Positions 1 through 7,391 of a stretch of 64,000 bases of DNA are shown piece after piece; position 1 is the stretch's first letter, and every line of letters begins with the position of its first letter. This DNA comes from Micromonospora ferruginea (lineage in GTDB: Bacteria > Actinomycetota > Actinomycetes > Mycobacteriales > Micromonosporaceae). The notes under the pieces are model-generated. The model was not told where the DNA came from. It saw only the letters and a program-made list of their open reading frames with translations, and did not search any database. Position numbers and translations under genes: made by a program. Location: positions 1,608,001 to 1,672,000 of the forward strand of contig NZ_CP059322.2 of assembly GCF_013694245.2 (NCBI RefSeq), in the 5' to 3' direction.

Positions 1-588
1 GGCGGCCACCTCGACCACGTCCTGCCCGGTCAGCCACCGGATCTGGTCGAACTCGTGCACCCCCATGTCCACGAAGATCCCGCCGCTGCCGGTGCGGAAC
101 GCCGCCGCCGGCGGCTCGCCGTCCCACTGGTAGGCGGCCACGAACAGCACCTCGCCGAGGTCGCCGCCGGCGATCCGCTCGCGCAGCCGCCGCAGCGCCG
201 GCACGTACCGGCGCCAGTAGGCGACCTGGAAGCCGACGCCGGCGGCGGCGGCCACCCGGCCGGCCTCCGCGGCCTCGGCCGCGTCCAGCCCGGCCGGTTT
301 CTCGCAGAGCACCGGCAGCCCCGCCTTCGCGGCGGCCGCGACCACCGCGCCGTGCCGGCCGGTCGGCGCGGTCACCAGCAGACCGTCCGGCACCGTCTCC
401 GCGAGCAGGTCCTCCACGCTCGGGTACGCCGGCAGCCCGGCGGCGGCGACCGCCGCGCGCGCCTGCGGCACCGGGTCGACCACGTGGCTGATCCGGACCG
501 TCCGGTTGCCCGCCAGCGCCCGCAGGTGGTGGCGGCCCATCCGCCCGGCGCCCACCAGCGCCAGCCGGAACTCGTCACTGCTGGTCAT
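1..588 (-). CDS. Gfo/Idh/MocA-family NAD(P)-dependent oxidoreductase (inositol dehydrogenase-like), 3'-truncated by window edge
   Basis: The visible part is about 196 residues of a Gfo/Idh/MocA dehydrogenase. It opens with a Rossmann nucleotide-binding motif (LALVGAGRMGRHHLRAL) and carries the family motif CEKPAGLD, whose Lys normally contacts the substrate. Further on come QVAYWRRYVPALRR and FVDMGVHEFDQIRWL, which fit the substrate domain. The C-terminus lies beyond base 1. The ATG at 586-588 sits inside the end of the inositol-phosphatase gene (14-nt overlap), so the two should be co-translated. Family members oxidise a cyclitol or sugar hydroxyl to a ketone. Beside an inositol-phosphate synthase, a phosphatase and a scyllo-inosose-type aminotransferase, the likely step is myo-inositol to scyllo-inosose, as proposed for Hyg17 in hygromycin A. 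The substrate is inferred. Confidence 0.85.
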   Translation of the reverse strand, partial: MTSSDEFRLALVGAGRMGRHHLRALAGNRTVRISHVVDPVPQARAAVAAAGLPAYPSVEDLLAETVPDGLLVTAPTGRHGAVVAAAAKAGLPVLCEKPAGLDAAEAAEAGRVAAAAGVGFQVAYWRRYVPALRRLRERIAGGDLGEVLFVAAYQWDGEPPAAAFRTGSGGIFVDMGVHEFDQIRWLTGQDVVEVAA

Positions 589-1414
589 CGTCGTTCCCCT
601 TCTCCTCGTCGGCGCGGTCCGCGCCCAGCCAGTCCTCCAGCGCGGCCACCACGGCCGGCGCACCGGTGGCGAAGACGGTCTGCCCGTCCCGCCGCCACCG
701 GCGGGTCACCCCGCCGCCGGCCTCCACCAGCGCGGTCCCGGCCGCGACGTCCCAGGCGGCCGGGTCGAAGCTGACGAACGCGTCCAGCTCGCCGGTGGCC
801 ACCGCCGCGAGGTCGCAGACCGTGGAACCGGAGTTGCGCAGGTCCGCGACGCGCGGCGCGAGGCCGACGAGTGCCTGGTACGCGCGCCGGCGCGGCCCGG
901 GCGCGTTGGGCACCGCGAACGCCACCAGCGCGTGCCCCGGCACCGCGTCGCGGTTGACCGCGACCCGGGCGTCGCCGTCGCGCGCGCCGTCGGCGTCGAG
1001 CACCAGGCAGGCGCCGGAGGCCGGTTGCAGGATGGTGGCCGCGACCACCCGGCCGTCGCCGTCGCCCGCGTCGCAGCCCGCGGCCACGGCGATGCTCACC
1101 GCGTAGCGGCTCGCCCCGTGGCTGAAGTTCAGCGTGCCGTCGAGCGGGTCGACGATCCAGCGCAGGCCGGAGCAGCCGGCGCTGAGCCCGGACTCCTCGG
1201 CCAGCACGGCGTCCTGCGGTCGGTCGCGGGCCAGCAGGTCGAGGATCGCCCGTTCGCTGGCGTGGTCGGCGGTGGTCACCGGGTCCTGCGCGGCACCTCC
1301 CTTGTGGATGGTCTGAAAGCCCCGGTGGCGGGCCTGGCGGATGGCGTCCGCCCCGGCCCGCGCGGCGCGCAGGCTGAGGTGGCGCAGGTCCCCGGGAGCG
1401 GCGCCGATGCTCAT
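575..1414 (-). CDS. Inositol monophosphatase family protein
   Basis: A 279-residue Mg2+-dependent phosphatase of the IMPase/FIG superfamily. The metal-binding motifs are present: DPVTTADHASE near the N-terminus, LAEESG, then WIVDPLDGTLNFSHG (family pattern DPIDGTxNF), and near the C-terminus DPAAWDVAAGTALVEAGGG (pattern WDxAAG). Length is normal for the family. The start ATG (1412-1414) overlaps the flavin-reductase stop by 4 nt. In this operon its expected job is to dephosphorylate the product of the inositol-phosphate synthase encoded at 10157-11371, giving myo-inositol for oxidation and transamination; Hyg25 is the comparable enzyme in hygromycin A. IMPase homologues can act on other sugar phosphates, so the substrate rests on context. 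Confidence 0.87.
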   Translation of the reverse strand: MSIGAAPGDLRHLSLRAARAGADAIRQARHRGFQTIHKGGAAQDPVTTADHASERAILDLLARDRPQDAVLAEESGLSAGCSGLRWIVDPLDGTLNFSHGASRYAVSIAVAAGCDAGDGDGRVVAATILQPASGACLVLDADGARDGDARVAVNRDAVPGHALVAFAVPNAPGPRRRAYQALVGLAPRVADLRNSGSTVCDLAAVATGELDAFVSFDPAAWDVAAGTALVEAGGGVTRRWRRDGQTVFATGAPAVVAALEDWLGADRADEEKGNDDDQQ

Positions 1415-1944
1415 CGCGCCACCCCCGCCTCCCGCAGGTCGGCGACCTGCGCGTAGTGCCCGTCGAGGAACAGCAGCGGCGGCGTGGACCGCAGCAGCCC
1501 GGCGGCGCGGACGGTCCCCATCAGCACCGCGTGGTCACCGGCCGGCTCCGCCGACACCGCCTCGCAGCCGAAGTACGCCACCCCGTCGGTCAACCGCGGG
1601 CAGCCGGTCTCGGCCTCCGCGTCGTACGCGACGCCGGCGAAGCCCTCCGCGCCGGTGGGCCGGCCTCGGCTGGCGAACCAGGCCGCGTCCTCGCGCTGGT
1701 CGTCGGCGAGCACGGTGACCGCGAACCGGCCGCTGCCCCGGACCGCGTCCAGCAGCCGGCAGTCCCGCCGCAGGCACACCAGCAGCATCCGGGGGGACAA
1801 CGACACGGTGGTGAACGAGTTGACCGTCATGCCCAGCGGCCCGTCCGGTCCGAGCGCCGTCGCCACCGCGACTCCGGTGGCGAAGCGCCCCGCCACGGAC
1901 CGGAACGCCCGTTCCTGGTCGTGTGCGTTGCTGATCCCGGTCAT
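1411..1944 (-). CDS. Flavin reductase-like domain protein
   Basis: A 177-residue protein of the NAD(P)H:FMN oxidoreductase (flavin reductase-like) family. The conserved core AFRSVAGRFATGVAVAT is followed by GMTVNSFTTVSLSPRMLLVCL, the region that binds FMN, and the C-terminal GDHAVLMGTV...LLFLDGHYAQV is typical. Such proteins supply reduced flavin to two-component monooxygenases. The ATG at 1944 is preferred over the adjacent GTG (1947) because AGGAG lies 7 nt upstream of it; the start touches the stop of the adenylating enzyme (TGATG). Its presence raises the possibility that one of the acyl-CoA-dehydrogenase-fold proteins upstream (4716-5876 or 3491-4723) is a group D flavin monooxygenase rather than a dehydrogenase. 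Confidence 0.85.
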   Translation of the reverse strand: MTGISNAHDQERAFRSVAGRFATGVAVATALGPDGPLGMTVNSFTTVSLSPRMLLVCLRRDCRLLDAVRGSGRFAVTVLADDQREDAAWFASRGRPTGAEGFAGVAYDAEAETGCPRLTDGVAYFGCEAVSAEPAGDHAVLMGTVRAAGLLRSTPPLLFLDGHYAQVADLREAGVAR

Positions 1945-3443
1945 CACCGTTCTCCTCTCGTCCCGCCGGTGGCGTCGCCGACCAGGGCGGCGGTCCGGCG
2001 TCGGTCGGTCTTGCCGTTGCCGTTGGTGGGCAGCGCGGCCACGTGGTGGATCCGGGCCGGCACCATGTAGCCGGGCAGCCGGTCCGCGCAGCGGCGGGAC
2101 AACTCGTCGGCGATCCCGGCCGCGCCGGTGTGGACCGCCTGCAACGTCACGTCGTCGCCGGCGCCGAGCGCCAGCACCACCGCGTCCTGCACGCCGGGGT
2201 GCCCGCGCAGCACCATCTCGACCTCGCCCAGCTCGATCCGGTAGCCGCGCAGCTTCACCTGGTCGTCGAGGCGGCCGTGGTGCACGAGCGTGCCGTGCTC
2301 GCGGCGGACCCGGTCACCGGTGCGGTAGTAGCGCCGGCCGGCGTGCTCGACGAACCGGCAGTCGTCGTCGGCCGGGTCGAGGTAGCCGGCGAAGCACTGC
2401 GCTCCCGCCACGCACAGCTCACCGTCGTCGCCGCCGGTCGTGCCGTCCTCGCCCCGCACGATCGCGTCGAGGTCGTCGTGCACGTCGCCGATCGGCACCG
2501 TGCCGTTCGAGGTCTCCGGCCAGCGCGCCGGGTCCGCCGGCAGCCGGTATCCGGTGCAGGTCACGGTCAGCTCGGTGGGCCCGTAGAGGTTCTCCACCAC
2601 GCTGCCCGGCGCGGCGGCCGCCCAGGCCCGCGCCTGCTCGATGGTGAGCTGCTCGCCGGCGAACAGGCTGTGCCGCAGGCCGGGCATGGCGCCGGGGGAG
2701 AGCATCCGCATCCGGCGGGCCAGCGACACCACCGACGGCACCGAGAACCAGTGCGTGATCCGCCGCTCGTTGACGAACCGCACCGGGGTGAGCACCTCGT
2801 CCGGCTGCGGCACCACGAGCGTGGCTCCGCCGCCCCAGGCGACGAACATGTCGAACACCGACGGGTCGAAGGTCAGGTCGAAGGTCTGCGACAGCCGGTC
2901 GCCCGGGCCGACCCGGTAGCCGGCGAGACAGCGCGCGAGATAGGCGTCGATGTTGCGGTGCCGGATCGGCACCCCCTTGGGCCGCCCGGTCGACCCGGAC
3001 GTGAACAGCAGGTACGCCACGTCGTCCGGGCGTACCGCCGGCTCCGGCGCGGCGGGCGCGGGCGGGCCGTCGAGCCGTACCGTGGCGGCGTCGCCGGCGA
3101 CGTCGGCCGCCACCGCCGCGCCGGCGGCGTCGACCACCAGGGCGTCCACCCCGGCGTCGCGGCACAGCCGGGCGTTGCGGGCGGCCGGGAAGGCCGGGTT
3201 GAGCGGCACCACGACCGCGCCGGCGCGCAGCGCGGCCAGATAACCGGCGTACGCCGGCAGGCTGCGGGCGGCCAGCAGGCCGACCGCGCGGGGGCGCCGG
3301 CCCACCTCGGCGTGGATGCGCCCGGCGAGGCCGTCGGCGATCTCGTGCAGCCGGCGGTAGGTCACCGACTCCCCGTCGACCTCCAGCGCGACCGCCTCGG
3401 GTACGCGCTGCACGCTGCGGTGGAACCACTGGTGGAGACTCAC
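1944..3443 (-). CDS. Free-standing amino acid-adenylating enzyme (NRPS A-domain/prolyl-AMP ligase type)
   Basis: A 499-residue stand-alone adenylation enzyme with no fused carrier domain. Core motifs are intact: A3 LLFTSGSTGRPKGV, A5 NLYGPTE, A7 YRTGDRV, A8 GRLDDQVKLRGYRIELGE, and A10 with its Lys in NGNGKTDRR. The substrate-binding helix reads QTFDLTFDPSVFDMF, the style seen in L-prolyl-AMP ligases such as PltF and CloN4. My hand alignment to the Phe-activating reference gives pocket residues D, P, F, F, E, L for the first six positions; the Glu is unusual. The GTG start (3441-3443) has AAAGGAG 8 nt upstream. It probably loads an amino acid onto the free ACP (5873-6127). The substrate cannot be read with confidence from the sequence. 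Confidence 0.85.
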   Translation of the reverse strand: MSLHQWFHRSVQRVPEAVALEVDGESVTYRRLHEIADGLAGRIHAEVGRRPRAVGLLAARSLPAYAGYLAALRAGAVVVPLNPAFPAARNARLCRDAGVDALVVDAAGAAVAADVAGDAATVRLDGPPAPAAPEPAVRPDDVAYLLFTSGSTGRPKGVPIRHRNIDAYLARCLAGYRVGPGDRLSQTFDLTFDPSVFDMFVAWGGGATLVVPQPDEVLTPVRFVNERRITHWFSVPSVVSLARRMRMLSPGAMPGLRHSLFAGEQLTIEQARAWAAAAPGSVVENLYGPTELTVTCTGYRLPADPARWPETSNGTVPIGDVHDDLDAIVRGEDGTTGGDDGELCVAGAQCFAGYLDPADDDCRFVEHAGRRYYRTGDRVRREHGTLVHHGRLDDQVKLRGYRIELGEVEMVLRGHPGVQDAVVLALGAGDDVTLQAVHTGAAGIADELSRRCADRLPGYMVPARIHHVAALPTNGNGKTDRRRTAALVGDATGGTRGER

Positions 3444-3473
3444 GGCGTTGCTCCTTTCCGTGCTGTTTCGTGC

Positions 3474-3503
3474 GGTCAGGTCAGGTCAGGTCAGGTCAGG
3501 TCG
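3474..3503. repeat. Pentanucleotide microsatellite GGTCA, five perfect units plus one degenerate
   Basis: Five contiguous GGTCA units occupy 3474-3498 and are followed by GGTCG. On the coding (minus) strand this reads as TGACC repeats. It spans the stop codon of the acyl-CoA-dehydrogenase-like gene and runs toward the ribosome-binding site of the adenylating enzyme. Unit number could vary by slippage. Because every register soon meets TGA, slippage would change only the last residues of the protein and the intergenic spacing. Confidence 0.9.
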
Positions 3504-4723
3504 CCGAGCAGGTCGTCGGCGTGGTCGGCGATGCCGGCGAGCATCGCGCCGGTGGCGCCGCCGGCGATGCCGAACATGGCCACCTCGCCGCGCAGGTGCG
3601 CCTCGCCGCCGTCGCGGAACGCGTCCGCGCCCCGCAGGCGTACGGCCTCGGCGGCGACCCGGTCCACCGTCTCGGCGGCGGCGACCTTGAGCACCATGCC
3701 GTCGGCCGTGGACACCACCGCGTCCGCAGCGGCCAGCGCGGGCGCGCACAGCGCATCGAGCTGGTGGACGGCGACCAGGCAGCGGGCGTACCGCTCCCGG
3801 ATCGCCGGGCGGTCCCACAGCGTGCCCTCGGCGGCCGGTCGCCGCCGCAGCCAGTCGCGCAGGCCGGCCAGCAGCCGGTGGCAGATCGCCCGCGCCCACA
3901 GCGCCCCGGCCAGCCGCTCGACGCCGACCTGCCGGGCGAACCCGGCCAGCGCCCGGCCGGGGCGGCCGACCACGGTGTCCGGGTCTAGTGCGACGCCGTC
4001 GAAGCGCAGGTGCCCCACGCCGGAGCCGGCGAACGCCCGGCCGGCGGAGGAGACCGTCACGCCCGGCGCGCCGGCCGGCGCCAGCAGCCAGCAGAAGCTG
4101 GTGAAGTGCCGCGCCTCGCGGTGCCGGGCCAGCACCAGCGCCGCATCGCAGGTGGTCGCGTTGGTGATCCAGGTCTTGGTGCCGTCCAGCGTGGCCGTGC
4201 CCGCGCCCAGCTTCACCCGGGTGGCGGCGTCGAGCAGGTCCGAGCCGGACCCGGCCGCGTCGGTGACGGCCAGCGCGACCACGGTGTCGCCGCGCAGCAT
4301 GCCGCGCCGGACGCGCTCGGCCGGGCCGTCCGCGCCGGTCAGCAGCGGCAGCACGGTGGCCACCTGCACGCAGACCGACAGCGTCACGCCGAGCGGGCAG
4401 CGGGCGTCCAACTCGGTGAGCAGCGCCGCGAGCCGGCCCGGGTCCGGCTGGTCGCCGCGCGGGTAGAGGGCCGCGGTGACGCCACCGGCGCCCAGCGCGC
4501 GCCACACGGCGCGGGCGTCGGCCGGATCCACCCCGGACAGGGCCGCGCGCACCTCGGCGCGGCCCCCGTCCGGCGCGGCGCGGTCCTCGGCCGGCATGGT
4601 CCGGCTCGCGTCCGGCGCGGCGCGGTCCTCGGCCGGCATGGTCCGGCTCGCGTCCGGCGCGGCATCGTCCCCGGCCGGCGCGGTGTCCTCCCCGCCCGGC
4701 GCGTGGCGCGTCGACTCAGGCAA
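3491..4723 (-). CDS. Acyl-CoA dehydrogenase-fold protein, divergent, with repetitive N-terminal extension
   Basis: About 410 residues. The central part (VVALAVTDAAGSGSDLL, then KLGAGTATLDGTKTWITNA) matches the FAD/substrate-binding middle domain of acyl-CoA dehydrogenases, and GVGHLRFDGVALDPDTVVG follows as in the family. The first 55 or so residues are low-complexity Ala/Asp/Pro/Arg and include a 14-residue segment repeated twice. The best start in frame is TTG at 4721-4723, preceded by GGGGGTG and overlapping the stop of the preceding homologue by 8 nt; internal ATG codons inside the repeat are alternatives. I could not locate a convincing catalytic Glu, so it may be a partner subunit of the neighbouring homologue. 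The role is presumably oxidation of a carrier-bound acyl group, but it is unproven. Confidence 0.75.
   Translation of the reverse strand: MPESTRHAPGGEDTAPAGDDAAPDASRTMPAEDRAAPDASRTMPAEDRAAPDGGRAEVRAALSGVDPADARAVWRALGAGGVTAALYPRGDQPDPGRLAALLTELDARCPLGVTLSVCVQVATVLPLLTGADGPAERVRRGMLRGDTVVALAVTDAAGSGSDLLDAATRVKLGAGTATLDGTKTWITNATTCDAALVLARHREARHFTSFCWLLAPAGAPGVTVSSAGRAFAGSGVGHLRFDGVALDPDTVVGRPGRALAGFARQVGVERLAGALWARAICHRLLAGLRDWLRRRPAAEGTLWDRPAIRERYARCLVAVHQLDALCAPALAAADAVVSTADGMVLKVAAAETVDRVAAEAVRLRGADAFRDGGEAHLRGEVAMFGIAGGATGAMLAGIADHADDLLGDLT
4568..4677. repeat. 42-bp tandem repeat inside a CDS (two perfect copies plus a partial third)
   Basis: The perfect units are 4568-4609 and 4610-4651. 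A degraded third copy starts at 4652. The length is a multiple of three, so each unit encodes 14 residues (DASRTMPAEDRAAP) in the acyl-CoA-dehydrogenase-like protein. The repeat is identical at the DNA level, which points to recent duplication. Confidence 0.93.
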
Positions 4724-5876
4724 GACGCACCCCCGGGTCGCGCAGCGACAGCGCCCCGTTCGCCAGGCGCAGCCGGTCGTCGGCGTAGTTCAGCGACGCC
4801 GAGCGCAGGTCCCGGAAGGTGCGCTCCAGCGCCAGCGGCGAGTCGGTCAGGTAGCCGTGGCGCAGGCCGGTCAGCTCGACCAGCTCGTGCGCGGCGGCGA
4901 ACGACTCCTCGCCCGCGCGGATCTTCAGCGTGTTGAGCAGCAACTGCACCGGCGTCGCGGACATGTCCGCCGCGTCGTCGACCACCGAGACGGTGTGCCG
5001 CAGCAGCGCGTGCGCCGCGTCCAGCCGGGTGCGGATCCCGGCCAGCCGCAGCAGCACCAGCTCCGAGGACGGGGCGAACTGCCGCCGTCCCGCCTCGCTG
5101 CGCGCGTGCCGCAGCACCCGCGCGTACGCCCCGGCCGCCGCGCCGATCCAGGCCGCGGCCCAGCCGACGTGCGCCAGCGGCGCGAAGACGGTGGTGGCGA
5201 TCTCCCGGAACGCGCCGTGCTCGCCGATGACCTGCCACTGCGGCACCGCGCCGCGTAGCCGCATCGGCACGCTGTGGGTGGCCCGCATGCCCAGCGGGCG
5301 CCACCCGCCGGTCACCTCGACCTCCACCTGGTCCCGGGCGGCGTAGACCAGGTCCACCCGCGCCGCCGAACCGGCGTCCGGGGCCCGGGTGGTGATGAGG
5401 AACGCGTCCGCGTACGGGCCGCCGGTGACGATCGGCGCGGCCCGGTCGATCCGCAGCATCTCGCCGTCCTGCGCCAGCGCCGACTCGGCGGTCAGCAGGT
5501 GACCGCCCTTGCCGGCCTCGGTGGTGACCGAGCCGAGGTACCGCTCGCCCCGGGCCACCGCCGGCAGCACGTCGGCGCGCAGCTTCTCCCCGCCGTACGC
5601 GGTGATCGCGGCGACCTGCTGGCAGTGCATGGCGAAGACCATCGCCACCGACATGTCCACCCGGCCCAGCGCCAGCGTGACGTCGACCAGGTCGGTCAGC
5701 GTGCCGCCGGCGCCGCCCTCGGCGGCCGGGACGAGCAGCCCCAGCAGCCCGGTACGCCGCATCGCGGCCAGCGCCTCGGTGGGGAACGTGGCGGTCTCGT
5801 CGGCCTCCCGGGCGTGCGCCGCCGCCACCTCGGCCACGGTCTCGACGGCCGGGGCGTACCCGGCGGCGGCGGTCAT
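4716..5876 (-). CDS. Acyl-CoA dehydrogenase family protein (putative acyl-ACP oxidase or group D flavin monooxygenase)
   Basis: A 386-residue protein with the full acyl-CoA dehydrogenase layout: an N-terminal helical domain (MRRTGLLGLLVPAAEGGAGG, then MVFAMHCQQVAAI), a middle beta domain (GSVTTEAGKGGHLLTAESAL, then WRPLGMRATHS), and a C-terminal four-helix bundle. The GMRAT motif is typical of the flavin-dependent branch that includes monooxygenases. The ATG (5874-5876) overlaps the ACP stop by 4 nt, so the two are translationally coupled. Placement beside an ACP and an adenylating enzyme recalls PltE-type enzymes that oxidise prolyl-carrier to a pyrrole; the flavin reductase in the operon equally allows an N- or C-hydroxylating role. 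Both are inferences. Confidence 0.85.
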   Translation of the reverse strand: MTAAAGYAPAVETVAEVAAAHAREADETATFPTEALAAMRRTGLLGLLVPAAEGGAGGTLTDLVDVTLALGRVDMSVAMVFAMHCQQVAAITAYGGEKLRADVLPAVARGERYLGSVTTEAGKGGHLLTAESALAQDGEMLRIDRAAPIVTGGPYADAFLITTRAPDAGSAARVDLVYAARDQVEVEVTGGWRPLGMRATHSVPMRLRGAVPQWQVIGEHGAFREIATTVFAPLAHVGWAAAWIGAAAGAYARVLRHARSEAGRRQFAPSSELVLLRLAGIRTRLDAAHALLRHTVSVVDDAADMSATPVQLLLNTLKIRAGEESFAAAHELVELTGLRHGYLTDSPLALERTFRDLRSASLNYADDRLRLANGALSLRDPGVRLA

Positions 5877-6127
5877 CGGGAACCACCGCCGACCGGGGTG
5901 CGCAGGTCCTCGACCACGCCCCACAGCCCGCCGGCGGTGGCGAACGTGGAGTCGACCAGCTTGTCGTCGGGCACGGACACCCCGAACGTGTCCTCGATGG
6001 CGAAGAGCAGTTCGATCTCCCGCATCGAGTCCAGGCCGAGGTCGCGCAGCCGCGACTCCTCGGTGATCTCGTCCGTGCCGGCGAACTTGAGGAACGGTCG
6101 GAGCAGCTCGGTGAATTCGGTGTTCAT
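5873..6127 (-). CDS. Free-standing acyl carrier protein
   Basis: An 84-residue carrier protein. The 4'-phosphopantetheine site is Ser34 in the motif LGLDSMREIEL, preceded by the usual first helix and followed by IEDTFGVSVPDD, the conserved acidic helix-2 region. The ATG at 6127 is chosen over one 15 nt upstream because GAGGTGA sits just before it. It lies between the PLP decarboxylase (stop at 6132) and the acyl-CoA-dehydrogenase-like gene (4-nt overlap), so it is the likely carrier for the acyl chemistry of this operon, in the manner of BtrI in butirosin. A second carrier domain is fused to the transferase at 8871-10085. Confidence 0.93.
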   Translation of the reverse strand: MNTEFTELLRPFLKFAGTDEITEESRLRDLGLDSMREIELLFAIEDTFGVSVPDDKLVDSTFATAGGLWGVVEDLRTPVGGGSR

Positions 6128-6131
6128 GACG

Positions 6132-7391
6132 TCACCTCTCATCTCGTGGTTCGTCGTCGTCGGCGGCCGGCGGGTCGGCCGGCAGCCGGGTCAGGGTCAG
6201 CCGGGACGTCTCGACGACCCGGTCGCCGTCGCAGACCACCTCGACCGGGGCCGGGTGACCGAGGAAGGCCAGCAGGCTCGCCGACAGCCCGTACGCGCCG
6301 ACGTTCGGCACGGCGAGCACGTCCCCGGGGCGTACGTCCGGCAGGGTCGCGGCGCGGGCCCAGGTGTCCAGCGGCGTGCACAGCGGTCCGGCCACGATGG
6401 CGCCGCCCAGCGGCTCGCCGTCGCGGCCGTCGGCCGGGTGCAGGGCGGGCACCAGCGGCGGCAGCCGGCGCAGGCCGGACATCCCGCCCAGGTGGTTGAT
6501 GCCGGACTCCAGCACCACCACCGGCGTGCCCTGTGACCACTTGACGTCCAGCACCCGGGTCAGCAGCGTGCCGGCGGTGGCGGTGAGGAACCGCCCCGAC
6601 TCGAACGCCACCGTCGGCGCGCCGTCGCGCCACGCGGGGAACAGCCCGTCCAGCGCCTCCCCGACGCGTTCCGCGAGCCCGGACAGGTCCGCGTTGGCGC
6701 CGGGGCGGGCGAACGGCGCGCCGAAGCCACCACCCAGGTCGAGCACGTCCAGCTCGACGCCGAGCCGGTCGCGCAGCCGGCGGGCGGTGCCCGCGGCGGT
6801 GGTGAACTGCGCGACGAGCGCGTCCACCGAGTCGACGTTGCTGCCGGTGTAGAGGTGGAACCCGCGCACCGGCGCCGACGGGCGGGAGGCGAACCGCTCC
6901 GGCTCGCGCTCGATCCAGTCGACGTCCGCGCCGAACTGCGACGCGACGCCGGTCATGGTGAGCCCCTGGCCGGGGTTGGGCACCCGGTCGTTGACCCGCA
7001 GCAGGCACCGCAGCTCGACGCCGTGGGCGGCGGCGATCCGGTCGGCCTGGTCCAACCCGACCGGCGAGTCGACGGAGAACCAGCGCACCCCGGCGCGGAC
7101 GGCGCCGGCCACCTCGGCGTCGCGCTTGCCGGGCCCGGTGTAGAGCATCCGGTCGCCGGGCACCCCGGCCCGCAGCGCGGCGGCCAGCTCACCGGGGGAG
7201 CAGATCTCGGCGTCGCAGCCGGCGTCGTGCAGCGCGGCCACCACGGCGGGATGCGGGTTGGCCTTGAGCGAGTAGTAGAGCCGGCTCGGGCCGGGTAGCG
7301 CCGCGCGCAGGGTGGCGTGGTTGGCGCGTACCCCGGCCAGGTCGTAGCGGTAGGCGGGGGTGTCGAACGGCAGGTCAGCCACGGCGCTCAC
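6132..7391 (-). CDS. Fold-type III PLP-dependent decarboxylase (Orn/DAP/Arg or BtrK type)
   Basis: About 419 residues of the alanine-racemase-fold decarboxylase family. The PLP lysine is in LYYSLKANPHP near residue 48, followed by AEICSPGELAAAL, the glycine-rich phosphate site LDLGGGFG, and the catalytic-Cys motif GPLCTPLD; GAYGLSASL near the C-terminus is conserved. The GTG start at 7391 gives a 17-nt overlap with the upstream ligase; a second GTG at 7382 is possible. Relatives decarboxylate diaminopimelate, ornithine or, in BtrK, glutamyl-ACP. Coupled between an AMP-ligase and an ACP, it most likely decarboxylates an aminoacyl-ACP or the free amino acid to an amine starter. The arrangement also resembles the ligase/decarboxylase pair of exosortase-A-type loci. 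Confidence 0.88.
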   Translation of the reverse strand: MSAVADLPFDTPAYRYDLAGVRANHATLRAALPGPSRLYYSLKANPHPAVVAALHDAGCDAEICSPGELAAALRAGVPGDRMLYTGPGKRDAEVAGAVRAGVRWFSVDSPVGLDQADRIAAAHGVELRCLLRVNDRVPNPGQGLTMTGVASQFGADVDWIEREPERFASRPSAPVRGFHLYTGSNVDSVDALVAQFTTAAGTARRLRDRLGVELDVLDLGGGFGAPFARPGANADLSGLAERVGEALDGLFPAWRDGAPTVAFESGRFLTATAGTLLTRVLDVKWSQGTPVVVLESGINHLGGMSGLRRLPPLVPALHPADGRDGEPLGGAIVAGPLCTPLDTWARAATLPDVRPGDVLAVPNVGAYGLSASLLAFLGHPAPVEVVCDGDRVVETSRLTLTRLPADPPAADDDEPRDER

